Source of the DNA: Peribacillus asahii
GTDB lineage: Bacteria; Bacillota; Bacilli; Bacillales; DSM-1321
Assembly: GCF_003570725.1 (NCBI RefSeq)
Contig: NZ_QWVS01000008.1
Span: 18,079 to 82,078, forward strand
Length of the DNA stretch: 64,000 nucleotides
Direction of reading: 5' to 3'
The translations under genes and the position numbers were made by a program. Under the pieces are notes generated by a model. It made no database searches, was not told where the DNA came from, and worked only from the letters and a program-made list of their open reading frames with translations. Positions 51,514-61,939 of the stretch are shown here, in pieces. The first letter of the stretch is position 1, and every line of letters starts with the position of its first letter.

Positions 51514-52581
51514 TTACCCTCCTATCGCTTTTAAAGGATCAATTTTTACAATGGTACGTACGGAAAATAAAGCGCCTAATACAGCAACAACAATCAATAG
51601 TATGCCATATACAATCATGGTTACTATATCAAAAGACACAGGCACTGCACTTGGCAAAAAGGCACCTGAAATAAGAGTTAATAGAAAACCTACACATACA
51701 CCAATAGCTGCTAAAATGAAAGTTTGAGCCACAACTGATCGAGATAAATAGCCATTAGAAATCCCTTGTGCTTTCATGACACCAAACATACTAATCTTTT
51801 GAACCGTTAACACATACAAGAAAATAGCAACAATAACGGCGGAAATAATACATAAAAAGTAAATCATAAAGTTTAACGTTAAATTTTGTTCCGTATAACC
51901 CGGTAAATTTTCAATAAACGTCTCAATTTCAATTGCTTCTAATTTATCATCTTTCGTGAGAATAGATACGTCATCTGCGCGTACAACAATCCCATTTATT
52001 TGATCTTTATTCATCTCTGCCGCTTCGCCATATTTCACTTTATGAAAGGTCGATAATTCGCCATAGAGAACAGGAGCTGCATTAAATCGTCCTTCGTCTG
52101 TAAAACCAACAATTGTGACCGTTTCCTCCGTCGAAGATAAATCCAATTCATCTCCTATTTGAAAACCTTCTTCTTTTAATGAATCACTAGCAATCACTTC
52201 ATTTCTTTTTGAAAAAGCTTTACCTTCCGTCACATTAGGCATAATAAATTCATCTTCACGGATACCGAAAATCGCTACATTTTTCTTTGTATCACCGTTA
52301 CTAGCAATCGCATTCATCTGACTGATTACTGCCGTTTCTTCAGCCTCGACACTCTCTACATCATCAAGGGTCAGCGATGATTGAAGCAAACTTTTATCAG
52401 ATTCTTCCGTTAAAACAATACCCGTTGCGTCCCATTTGTCTACTGATTCTCTATTTAGGTTAGCAAGCCCCGTTGCCAAACCAGATAAAAAGAAAACTAA
52501 GTAAGAAATAAGCATTAACACGCCCATAATTAAAGTAAATCTTAATTTATTCTTCTTGATTTCATTCCAGGCTAAAAACAT
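51514..52581 (-). CDS. FtsX-domain ABC transporter permease, HrtB-like
   Basis: 355 residues: N-terminal helix (~17-40), an extracellular MacB-like domain (~45-225), then three helices (~233-255, ~285-305, ~315-335). Both the length and the motifs LYVLTVQKISMFGVMKAQGI and VKIDPLKAIGG at the very end resemble HrtB, the heme-efflux permease of Gram-positive bacteria. With the ATPase it would expel heme or another amphipathic toxic molecule. It is divergent from the CarH-like regulator across 277 bases. No HssRS two-component system is adjacent, so the heme role is uncertain. Confidence 0.85.
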   Translation of the reverse strand: MFLAWNEIKKNKLRFTLIMGVLMLISYLVFFLSGLATGLANLNRESVDKWDATGIVLTEESDKSLLQSSLTLDDVESVEAEETAVISQMNAIASNGDTKKNVAIFGIREDEFIMPNVTEGKAFSKRNEVIASDSLKEEGFQIGDELDLSSTEETVTIVGFTDEGRFNAAPVLYGELSTFHKVKYGEAAEMNKDQINGIVVRADDVSILTKDDKLEAIEIETFIENLPGYTEQNLTLNFMIYFLCIISAVIVAIFLYVLTVQKISMFGVMKAQGISNGYLSRSVVAQTFILAAIGVCVGFLLTLISGAFLPSAVPVSFDIVTMIVYGILLIVVAVLGALFSVRTIVKIDPLKAIGG

Positions 52582-52759
52582 TTCTTCACATCCTTTTTAA
52601 AAAAATAATACAATACTGTAAAACGTTTGTATATAGTCTATTCGATAACTTTATACAAAGTGTTAATTCTTTGTGAATTTTAGATTAACTAAAAAGTGCA
52701 TATTCCCTCTTTCCCTAATAAAAACCTCACATCCACATTTAATTCCAATGTCAAAGTAT

Positions 52760-52789
52760 TGTATAATGTTATATCATTAACATTGTACA
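52760..52789. promoter_or_regulatory. 30-bp palindrome over the promoter of the MerR/CarH-like gene
   Basis: Arms TGTATAATGTTA (52760-52771) and TAACATTGTACA (52778-52789) are inverted repeats with one mismatch in 12 and a 6-base spacer. The left arm contains TATAAT (52762-52767), the likely -10 of the regulator gene, so binding would block it. It is 180 bases from the HrtB-like start and so may also affect that promoter. Confidence 0.65.
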
Positions 52790-52867
52790 TTGAGGAAATA
52801 TTCGTTATACCTTAAATTAGATAATAAAATCTTAGGATTCGAGTAACTTGTTGAAAGGATGAAAAAC

Positions 52868-53794
52868 ATGAGCGAACCTGATATCAGCGGGATGTACTAT
52901 ATACAACAAGTAGCCGATCTTACAGGACTATCTAAGCAAGTTATCCGCAAATGGGAAGAGAGATATGAACTTGTTCAACCGAAGAGATTAGAGAATGGAT
53001 ATAGAATATATAGTAAACAAGATGTAAACATCATTTTAGAAGTTAAAGCACTATCAGAGCAAGGATGTCCTATTAAACAAGCTGTTGCCCTGGCAAAAGA
53101 GAAAAGTGGATCGAAAGATAATATCTTTCTTAAACAAGAAACTACCCAACACCATAAAGGGTTGAACAACTATGTCCTTCAACTGCTCGAAAAAGGGAAC
53201 CATTGTAATGAAGTAGAACTAAATCTTATATTACAACAAGCCTATCATCGCATTGGATTGGATATGTTTTTAACATCCGTCGTTATCCCTTTTTTAAAAG
53301 AAGTAGGAAGGAAATGGGAGAAAGGAGAATGGAGTGAATATCAAGAAGCCGTCTCAAGCCTTGCTGTACGAGACTTTTTAGTACAAATTCGTCGAAGCTA
53401 CCCATGTAAAGATGATGCTCCTTTAATTATAGGTGCATGTCTCCCATATGAACAGCACGAAGTACCTTTGCATATTCTATTGCTTCAATTTATGGTAAGA
53501 GGTTGGAAAACGATATTGATAGGGGCCTCACCCGCTCCTGGCTCAATTGAATCATTAGTGAGCAAACTAAAGCCTGCTAAAGTTCTGCTCTCTGCTACAA
53601 CGACGCTTCCTTTCAAACAAAATCCTTCTCTGCTGCAAAATCTTGATCAATTTGCTGCAGAAAATAGAAAGATTGATTTTTATCTTGGAGGCAACGGCTC
53701 AATCGAGTATACAGCCGCAGATGACATCATGCTGCGTGCAATCCAGCTTACAAACTCTATTGAAGAAATTATGAATGATAATGATTTAAGTTAG
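52868..53794 (+). CDS. MerR-family regulator with a B12-binding-like sensor (CarH/LitR type)
   Basis: 308 residues: a MerR HTH (~8-78, YYIQQVADLTGLSKQVIRKWEERYE), a four-helix bundle (~95-175) and a Rossmann-type B12-binding domain (~180-305). The lower-ligand His197 is in place in the E-x-H motif (LPYEQHEVP), but the bundle motif W-x9-EH reads Trp150-x9-Glu160-Ala161, so the His that contacts the upper face of adenosylcobalamin is missing. It may be a light/B12 sensor with altered photochemistry or a B12-free relative. The start at ATG 52868 follows AAAGGATG; the ATG at 52859 overlaps that site. Confidence 0.85.
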   Translation: MSEPDISGMYYIQQVADLTGLSKQVIRKWEERYELVQPKRLENGYRIYSKQDVNIILEVKALSEQGCPIKQAVALAKEKSGSKDNIFLKQETTQHHKGLNNYVLQLLEKGNHCNEVELNLILQQAYHRIGLDMFLTSVVIPFLKEVGRKWEKGEWSEYQEAVSSLAVRDFLVQIRRSYPCKDDAPLIIGACLPYEQHEVPLHILLLQFMVRGWKTILIGASPAPGSIESLVSKLKPAKVLLSATTTLPFKQNPSLLQNLDQFAAENRKIDFYLGGNGSIEYTAADDIMLRAIQLTNSIEEIMNDNDLS

Positions 53795-53807
53795 TTTCAC
53801 TGAATCA

Positions 53808-53849
53808 CATGAAAAAACAGGGCGTTGTTACCTCCCTGTTTTTTTCATG
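53808..53849. terminator. bidirectional terminator between the CarH-like gene and bdbC
   Basis: Stem CATGAAAAAACAGGG / CCCTGTTTTTTTCATG with an 11-base loop, A- and T-rich at both ends. Confidence 0.87.
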
Positions 53850-53886
53850 TATAACGTCCTCAAAAACTACTTCCTTTTTACTTCCC

Positions 53887-53918
53887 AACGATTTAATCAA
53901 ACGTTTGATTAAATCGTT
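53887..53918. repeat. perfect 32-bp palindrome without spacer
   Basis: AACGATTTAATCAAAC followed directly by its reverse complement, 6 bases beyond the bdbC stop codon. It has no T tail in the right place and no loop, so it is unlike a terminator; the core ATCAAACGTTTGAT resembles TetR-type operators, but no such gene is adjacent. Confidence 0.85.
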
Positions 53919-53924
53919 CCTCCC

Positions 53925-54335
53925 CTACTCATGACGGGATTTTCGAGCAAGTACAATCATACAAACCGTAATCATCAAGAAAGCGACAAAAGCTAGAAAA
54001 GGAATCGTAATAAAACCTAACCAGTTAATATATTCCCCCGAACATGGAACACCGCTTGTACATATTTCAAATTGTTGTAGAGACGGCACTTTTTGCAGAC
54101 TATAGTGATAGCCTGACACGAGTAGACCTAAAATCGATAGAGGAAGAATATAGCGATACACCTTCTGATCTTGATCGTAGAAAGCCCTGCCTAACAAAAT
54201 CACTAACGGATACATCAAAATTCTTTGATACCAACAAAGCGTGCACGGTACATAATGAAGAACTTCACTAAAGTACAAACTTCCCGTTGTCGCAATAATG
54301 GCGATAATCCAAGAAAACAGCAGTGATTTATTCAT
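53925..54335 (-). CDS. bdbC: disulfide oxidoreductase BdbC (DsbB family)
   Basis: Integral membrane protein of 136 residues with four predicted helices. It reoxidises the DsbA-like partner by passing electrons to quinone. Both redox pairs are present in extracellular loops: Cys31-x2-Cys34 (PCTLCWYQRI) and Cys92/Cys98 (ICTSGVPC), as in BdbC and in DsbI-like proteins. It follows bdbD with 3 bases between. Confidence 0.94.
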   Translation of the reverse strand: MNKSLLFSWIIAIIATTGSLYFSEVLHYVPCTLCWYQRILMYPLVILLGRAFYDQDQKVYRYILPLSILGLLVSGYHYSLQKVPSLQQFEICTSGVPCSGEYINWLGFITIPFLAFVAFLMITVCMIVLARKSRHE

Positions 54336-54338
54336 TAG

Positions 54339-55022
54339 CTACTTCTCCTTTGCAGCTTCATCTACCATCTTTTCTAAGTCCTCAAGCGTATTTCCTTCAA
54401 ACTTTTTACCATCTACAAATATCGCCGGAGTTCCTGTTACTCCTAATTCACTTGCAGCGTCCATATCTACCTGCCATGCTTCTTCAGCAGATTTCGCCTT
54501 GAAAGCCTTCACTACTTTAGCAGCGTCACTTTCGCTTACAATTTCTTTCAATGTGTCTTCTAAAAATTTATCGGTATAGACATCTATTTTTTCATATTTA
54601 GGGTCATCAGGCTGTTTAGTAAATAATAGCTCATGGAATTTCCAGAATGTCTCGTTCCCTAATTCTTGATAAACCGCCTCAGCAAATTTAGCCGAACGTT
54701 TTGAATCGACGTTAATAAACGAGTAATTCATAAAATAGAATTGAGCTTTTCCACTATCAATTAATGCCTCTTTCATTAAAGGAAAGAATCCTTGTTCAAA
54801 AGCCTTACAAGCTGGACATTTATAGTCACCAAATTCAACAATTTGAACAGGAGCGGACTCTTCCCCTAAATAAGGTTGTCCTTTATAATCCATTTCAAAA
54901 GCAGATTCTTGATCTTTTCCTTGCGCCAAAAATATAAAGCCGATAATAATAATTGCAATTAAGCCAATAATCCAAAAAGTAAATGTCGAAGATTGATTCT
55001 TTTTATTTTTCTTATTCGCCAT
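54339..55022 (-). CDS. bdbD: thiol:disulfide oxidase BdbD (DsbA-like thioredoxin fold)
   Basis: 227 residues: a membrane anchor (~14-33) after a positive N-terminus, then an extracellular thioredoxin fold with inserted helices. The active site is Cys69-Pro-Ala-Cys72 in FGDYKCPACKAF, and the cis-Pro loop TGTPAIFVDG lies near 190. It introduces disulfides in exported proteins and is kept oxidised by BdbC, the next gene. Competence or secreted-enzyme folding is the usual role in bacilli. Confidence 0.94.
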   Translation of the reverse strand: MANKKNKKNQSSTFTFWIIGLIAIIIIGFIFLAQGKDQESAFEMDYKGQPYLGEESAPVQIVEFGDYKCPACKAFEQGFFPLMKEALIDSGKAQFYFMNYSFINVDSKRSAKFAEAVYQELGNETFWKFHELLFTKQPDDPKYEKIDVYTDKFLEDTLKEIVSESDAAKVVKAFKAKSAEEAWQVDMDAASELGVTGTPAIFVDGKKFEGNTLEDLEKMVDEAAKEK

Positions 55023-55144
55023 TATGTACCCCCATCCTTTATTTTGCTAATCGTCCTCCATATCATACTATTAATAGTGTAATTATTTAAATAGAAAGTA
55101 CTACACATTTCAAACGATAATCAATCGGGTCTTCTCACCTATAA

Positions 55145-55176
55145 AAAACCGTACCACTTATACAAAGTGATACGGT
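55145..55176 (-). terminator. intrinsic terminator of gatCAB
   Basis: Stem ACCGTAtCACTT / AAGTGgTACGGT with a 5-base loop, followed on the minus strand by TTTTTTATAGG, 8 bases after the gatB stop. Confidence 0.87.
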
Positions 55177-55183
55177 CCTTGAA

Positions 55184-56614
55184 TTATAGTTTGTTTAACT
55201 CTTGTACTAATAATTTATTTACAAGCTGTGGATTCGCTTGTCCTTGTGTTGCTTTCATCACTTGACCAACAAGGAAGCCCACTGCTTTTTTCTTACCAGC
55301 TTTAAAGTCTTCAACAGATTGAGGACTATTAGCAATGGCTTCTTCAATCGCTTTAAGAAGAGCACCCTCATCCGAAATTTGAACAAGACCTTTTTCTTTG
55401 ACGATTGTTTCAGCATCTCCACCATTTTCAACAAGCTCTTTGAAAACCGTTTTGGCGATTTTAGAAGAAATCGTTCCATTTTCAATAAGCTTAATCATTC
55501 CGGCTAATGCCTCAGCTGTTAATGCTGTATCATGTAACTCTTTGTTTTCTGCCTTTAAGTAAGCAGAAAGTTCACCCATAATCCAGTTCGAAGCTTGTTT
55601 TGCTTCTGCACCAGCTGATACCGCAGCTTCAAAGAAGTCCGCTGTTTCTTTCGTCACCGTTAAAACGGCAGCATCATAAGCTGGTAATCCTAGCTCTTCC
55701 ACATAACGTTTTTGACGTGCATCTGGAAGCTCTGGAATTTCCGCTGCAATGCGTGCTTTCCATTCTTCATCGATATGAATCGTTAACATATCCGGCTCTG
55801 GGAAGTAACGATAATCATCAGAACCTTCTTTAACACGCATAAGAAGCGTTTTTCCTGTTGCTTCATCAAAACGACGTGTTTCTTGCTCAATAACGCCGCC
55901 TTCGCTCAATATTTCTGCTTGACGAATTTCTTCGTACTCTAAGCCTTTACGAACGAAGTTAAAGGAGTTCAAGTTTTTCAATTCTGTTTTTGTACCGAAT
56001 TCCTTTTGACCAACTGGACGTAATGAAATGTTCGCATCACAACGAAGAGAACCTTCTTCCATTTTACAGTCCGAAACACCTGTATATTGGATGATTGATT
56101 TTAATTTTTCCAAATATGCATATGCCTCTTCTGGAGATGAAATATCCGGTTCAGAAACGATTTCAACAAGCGGTGTTCCTTGACGGTTGTAATCGCAAAG
56201 AGAAACACCATAGTTTGTATGTGTTAGTTTACCCGCATCTTCTTCCATATGAATACGCGTAATACCAATTCGTTTCGTTTTTCCATTTACTTCAATATCA
56301 ATCCAGCCATGTTCACCAATCGGTTGGTCGAATTGAGAGATTTGATACGCTTTCGGATTATCCGGATAAAAGTAGTTTTTACGATCGAATTTTGTAATCG
56401 GAGCAATTTGACAGTTTAATGCCATTGCTGCTTTCATTGCATAATCAACCGCTTTTTTGTTCACAACAGGCAGAACACCGGGATATCCAAGGTCAATAAC
56501 TGTTGTGTTGCTATTTGGAGCCGCACCGAAGTGGTTCGGACTGCTTGAGAAAATTTTTGAGTCTGTTTTTAATTCTACGTGCACTTCAAGACCAATAACC
56601 GTTTCAAATTCCAT
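55184..56614 (-). CDS. gatB: aspartyl/glutamyl-tRNA amidotransferase subunit B
   Basis: Kinase/tRNA-binding subunit of GatCAB, which converts Glu-tRNA(Gln) to Gln-tRNA(Gln). 476 residues: cradle domain from [51 protein letters not shown] and [18 protein letters not shown], then a helical and a YqeY-type tail domain (~330-476). Third gene of the gatC-gatA-gatB operon, 13 bases after gatA. Confidence 0.97.
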   Translation of the reverse strand: MEFETVIGLEVHVELKTDSKIFSSSPNHFGAAPNSNTTVIDLGYPGVLPVVNKKAVDYAMKAAMALNCQIAPITKFDRKNYFYPDNPKAYQISQFDQPIGEHGWIDIEVNGKTKRIGITRIHMEEDAGKLTHTNYGVSLCDYNRQGTPLVEIVSEPDISSPEEAYAYLEKLKSIIQYTGVSDCKMEEGSLRCDANISLRPVGQKEFGTKTELKNLNSFNFVRKGLEYEEIRQAEILSEGGVIEQETRRFDEATGKTLLMRVKEGSDDYRYFPEPDMLTIHIDEEWKARIAAEIPELPDARQKRYVEELGLPAYDAAVLTVTKETADFFEAAVSAGAEAKQASNWIMGELSAYLKAENKELHDTALTAEALAGMIKLIENGTISSKIAKTVFKELVENGGDAETIVKEKGLVQISDEGALLKAIEEAIANSPQSVEDFKAGKKKAVGFLVGQVMKATQGQANPQLVNKLLVQELNKL

Positions 56615-56627
56615 TGTTTTTCACCCC

Positions 56628-58088
56628 TTACAGTTTAGGAAATTGTTTATGAAAATCTGTTGCTTGCTCAAATGCATGAGCTGTGCGGTAAACTGTGCTC
56701 TCATCAAAATGCTTACCGATAATTTGTAGGCCTAGTGGTAATCCCTCTTTAGAAAAGCCACATGGAATCGAAATACCTGGTACCCCTGCAAGGTTTACTG
56801 GAATTGTTAAAATATCGTTCGCATACATCGTTAACGGATCCTTTAACTGCTCACCAATTTTAAACGCTGGTGTCGGTGCAGTCGGTCCAATAATAACATC
56901 GTATTTTTGGAAAACGTCTTCGAAATCTTTTTTAATTAATGTACGCACCTTTTGTGCTTTTTTATAATACGCATCGTAATAACCAGAGCTTAATGAGAAT
57001 GTTCCGAGCATAATACGGCGTTTTACTTCGTCACCAAAGCCTTCTGCACGTGTTTGCTTGTACATATCAATTAAGTTTTCTGCATTATCTGTACGGTAAC
57101 CGTAACGAACACCATCGAAACGAGCAAGGTTTGCCGAAGCTTCTGAAGAAGATAATAAATAGTAAGCAGCTAGGGCATATTTAGAATGTGGAAGAGATAC
57201 TTCCTCCCACTCTGCACCTAAGCTTTCTAATACTTTTAATGCTGCTAATACAGAATTGCGCGCTTCTTCTCCAACACCTTCACCAAGATATTCTTTTGGA
57301 ACGGCAATCTTCAAGCCTTTTACATCACCTGTTAATGCGTTCACAAAACTTGGTACGTCAACATTCGCCGATGTTGAATCCATTGGATCAAGTCCAGAGA
57401 TGGCTTCAAGTAAGTATGCATTGTCTTCTACTGTTCTTGTAATTGGACCAATTTGGTCAAGAGATGACGCAAATGCAACTAAGCCAAAGCGAGAGACACG
57501 ACCATAGGTAGGTTTTAAACCAACTACTCCACAGTAGGCAGCTGGTTGACGAATAGAACCACCCGTATCAGAACCAAGCGAGAATAATACTTCTCCTGCA
57601 GCTACAGATGCAGCAGAACCACCTGAAGATCCACCTGGTACATAATCTGTATTCCATGGATTCTTGGTTGCTTGGAATGCTGAATTTTCATTAGAAGAAC
57701 CCATTGCAAATTCATCCATATTTAATTTCCCAATTGTAACCGTTTCTACTTGTTGCAGCTTCTGTACAACGGTTGCATCATAGATTGGGTCAAAGTTCTC
57801 CAAAATTTTGCTTGCACAAGTTGTACGTAAATTTTTTGTAACGATATTATCTTTCACACCAATTGGCAACCCAAATAAAGGATTTGTTGTTTCGCCTTTC
57901 GCTAACTTTTCATCCAATTGTTTCGCTTGTGTACGTGCATTTTCTTCGTCTAATGTTAAAAACGCTTGTACTTGACCTTCCACCTGTCCGATTCGTTTAT
58001 ACGATTCGTCAACAAGATCTGTGACACTAATTTCTTTATTATGTAAACGCTGATGAAGCTCTGAAACCTTTTGTTCGAACAACGACAT
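56628..58088 (-). CDS. gatA: aspartyl/glutamyl-tRNA amidotransferase subunit A
   Basis: Glutaminase/amidase subunit of GatCAB. 486 residues with the amidase Ser-cisSer-Lys triad: Lys79 (LPIGVKDNI) and the two serines in the signature [14 protein letters not shown] and [18 protein letters not shown]. The length matches B. subtilis GatA. Middle gene of the operon, 12 bases after gatC. Confidence 0.97.
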   Translation of the reverse strand: MSLFEQKVSELHQRLHNKEISVTDLVDESYKRIGQVEGQVQAFLTLDEENARTQAKQLDEKLAKGETTNPLFGLPIGVKDNIVTKNLRTTCASKILENFDPIYDATVVQKLQQVETVTIGKLNMDEFAMGSSNENSAFQATKNPWNTDYVPGGSSGGSAASVAAGEVLFSLGSDTGGSIRQPAAYCGVVGLKPTYGRVSRFGLVAFASSLDQIGPITRTVEDNAYLLEAISGLDPMDSTSANVDVPSFVNALTGDVKGLKIAVPKEYLGEGVGEEARNSVLAALKVLESLGAEWEEVSLPHSKYALAAYYLLSSSEASANLARFDGVRYGYRTDNAENLIDMYKQTRAEGFGDEVKRRIMLGTFSLSSGYYDAYYKKAQKVRTLIKKDFEDVFQKYDVIIGPTAPTPAFKIGEQLKDPLTMYANDILTIPVNLAGVPGISIPCGFSKEGLPLGLQIIGKHFDESTVYRTAHAFEQATDFHKQFPKL

Positions 58089-58100
58089 CCTGTTCCCTCC

Positions 58101-58391
58101 TTATTCAATAATAGATGGCACACGAATATACCCATCTTCATGATCCGGGGCATTCTTCACGACCTCTTCAATTGGTAAACCTGGTTTAGCTACATCTTCT
58201 CGCATAACATTTTTCATATCTAATACATGAGAAGTCGCAACTACTTGATCTGTATCTAATTCATTTAATTGCTCTGCAAATGAAATCATTTTACCTAGTT
58301 GATCTTGGAATTGCTTTGCTTCCTCTTCCGTAATCGCAAGACGGGCCAAATGAGCAACATGTTTAACTTGTTCCATAGAAATACGTGACAT
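58101..58391 (-). CDS. gatC: aspartyl/glutamyl-tRNA amidotransferase subunit C
   Basis: Small stabilising subunit of GatCAB. 96 residues from ATG 58391, which follows GGAGGTGAAGAGA; an upstream in-frame ATG (58400) overlaps that site. The sequence [20 protein letters not shown] and the C-terminal LREDV-type segment ([36 protein letters not shown] shortened here to its landmarks) are typical. First gene of the operon. Confidence 0.95.
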   Translation of the reverse strand: MSRISMEQVKHVAHLARLAITEEEAKQFQDQLGKMISFAEQLNELDTDQVVATSHVLDMKNVMREDVAKPGLPIEEVVKNAPDHEDGYIRVPSIIE

Positions 58392-58403
58392 TCTCTTCAC
58401 CTC

Positions 58404-58523
58404 CGCTAATTTTAGAAAAGCGCAAACGGCTGAAGCAGCTCGTTAGGAAATAGACATTGACTCAACAGGCACTATGGGCTTTTAAGAACCACCATCTTTT
58501 TCATACCGAGCTAGCCGCTAGAC
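58404..58523 (-). repeat. intergenic repeat of the Bacillus hairpin type, upstream of gatC
   Basis: On the minus strand it begins GTCTAGCGGCTAGCTCGG and ends GAGCTGCTTCAGCCGTTTGCGCTTTTCT. This frame of GTCTAG...GCTTTTCT with inverted ends (AGCGGCTAGCTCG against CGAGCTGCTTCAGCCG) is like the dispersed ~100-150-bp intergenic repeats common in Bacillus genomes. If the promoter at 58588-58617 is right, it is transcribed in the gatC leader. It occupies part of the 341-base gap 58392-58732. Confidence 0.55.
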
Positions 58524-58587
58524 ACTAAAATATCTTGAAAATTTTTAGACTTTTTTATTTTGTAAAACCGCTAAAATCATCCTTTAA

Positions 58588-58617
58588 ATCATATCAAACT
58601 ATTGCAGAATAAAGCAA
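58588..58617 (-). promoter_or_regulatory. probable sigma-A promoter of gatCAB
   Basis: Minus strand TTGCTT (58612-58617), 18-base spacer, TATGAT (58588-58593). The leader to gatC would be about 190 bases and include the repeat. Confidence 0.5.
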
Positions 58618-58702
58618 CATTGGAAACGTTGTCGAAATTCGAAACATCTACAATTATTTTCTGGGAAATAACAGAATCATGGCGAAATTTCCGAGAAAAA
58701 AG

Positions 58703-58726
58703 GATGAAGCTATAATCAGCTTCATC
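58703..58726 (-). terminator. intrinsic terminator of camS
   Basis: Stem GATGAAGCT / AGCTTCATC with a 6-base loop, followed on the minus strand by CTTTTTTCTCGG; 7 bases after the camS stop. Confidence 0.88.
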
Positions 58727-58732
58727 ACTTTC

Positions 58733-59902
58733 CTACTCATAAATATGGACCGTTGGTTCATCCTGATTCGTTTCGCGGACAATTAACGCTTCTGGTCCGT
58801 TCACAGAAGTAATCGATACTTGAATGGAAATATATTTCGGGAATCGTTCCATAATCAAACCAGCTACGTATTGTGTAAATCCAATCGCTTCAGAATTTCC
58901 ATAAAACTGAATCGGAATGTCAATATTTAAACTTTGTAGTTGCTTATCTATATAAAAAGCTCGTCCAATGACACCATTAAAGTTAGGAAAATATTGCTCT
59001 ACATCTTCTTTAAAATTCGTAAAGGTATTCACATCATCACGATATTTCTGTTCAGCAGTTGAAGAAGGAAATAAATAATATTCTTCATCCAAATTGACCC
59101 ATTTACTAATTTCACTCGATTTACGATTAACATTTGTATAGGAAATAAAATTCCCCGGCACAACGGATGATTTTTCTTTTTGTTCAAATAAAGCAATTGT
59201 AATCGGAATATCTTTCATCTCTTCCATTGAGCGTAGTCGCTTCAATACTTGCCCAGCAATTTTCTTCCCTTCATTTTCTAATTCAGATTTGCTAATATCT
59301 GTCTCGTACGTAGCCCCATATGCTTCCTTCTGATAATAATGAACGGAATTTAGTGCTAAACCAATCACGACACCACCAAGACTTACTTTATTGTTATCCG
59401 ATTTAACCAAATAGTCGTGTTCTAAAATATGTGCTAAATAAATAGGGTTCTCTTCATTTCGTTTAGCAATATCGCCTTTGCCTGGATCAAGCGGATTTAA
59501 TCCTAGATTCTCGGATTCTTTTCGATCTTTTTCTTTTAGCTGTTCTTTCGTATATTTACGTTCTAACCACCTAGAAATCGTTTTATTGTCCAATAGTTGT
59601 CCTTCTTGGAACAAATAGTCATCCGGGTCAAATTGAGTTTGAGCAATTCGCATTAAACCATTTTCAAATTCCTCAATGTCGTATCTAGTATTCAAATTAG
59701 AGACAACAAGACCACGGGCTTTCGATGGCTCAAATGGTAGAATCGTTTGATAGTACTCATCTGAAATTTTATATTTCGGGATGATTGCTTTTTCCTTTTT
59801 ATCTTCTGAATCTTGGACCACCTCTTGTTCTTTATCAAAACTTGGGGCACACCCAGCAAGCAGCAAAACAAGAACCATTCCGAGAATGGAGTGTTTCTTC
59901 AT
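58733..59902 (-). CDS. camS: CamS-family lipoprotein (YerH)
   Basis: 389-residue secreted lipoprotein. The signal peptide MKKHSILGMVLVLLLAGC ends in a lipobox LLAG-Cys, so the mature protein is lipid-anchored outside the membrane. In Staphylococcus aureus and Enterococcus the CamS signal peptide is processed to a sex-pheromone-like peptide; the protein itself has no known enzyme activity. The start at 59902 (second of two ATGs) is 6 bases from GAGGTG. It is cotranscribed with ligA (12 bases), the order found in B. subtilis. Confidence 0.9.
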   Translation of the reverse strand: MKKHSILGMVLVLLLAGCAPSFDKEQEVVQDSEDKKEKAIIPKYKISDEYYQTILPFEPSKARGLVVSNLNTRYDIEEFENGLMRIAQTQFDPDDYLFQEGQLLDNKTISRWLERKYTKEQLKEKDRKESENLGLNPLDPGKGDIAKRNEENPIYLAHILEHDYLVKSDNNKVSLGGVVIGLALNSVHYYQKEAYGATYETDISKSELENEGKKIAGQVLKRLRSMEEMKDIPITIALFEQKEKSSVVPGNFISYTNVNRKSSEISKWVNLDEEYYLFPSSTAEQKYRDDVNTFTNFKEDVEQYFPNFNGVIGRAFYIDKQLQSLNIDIPIQFYGNSEAIGFTQYVAGLIMERFPKYISIQVSITSVNGPEALIVRETNQDEPTVHIYE

Positions 59903-59914
59903 CATGTACACCTC

Positions 59915-61939
<2,025 letters not shown>

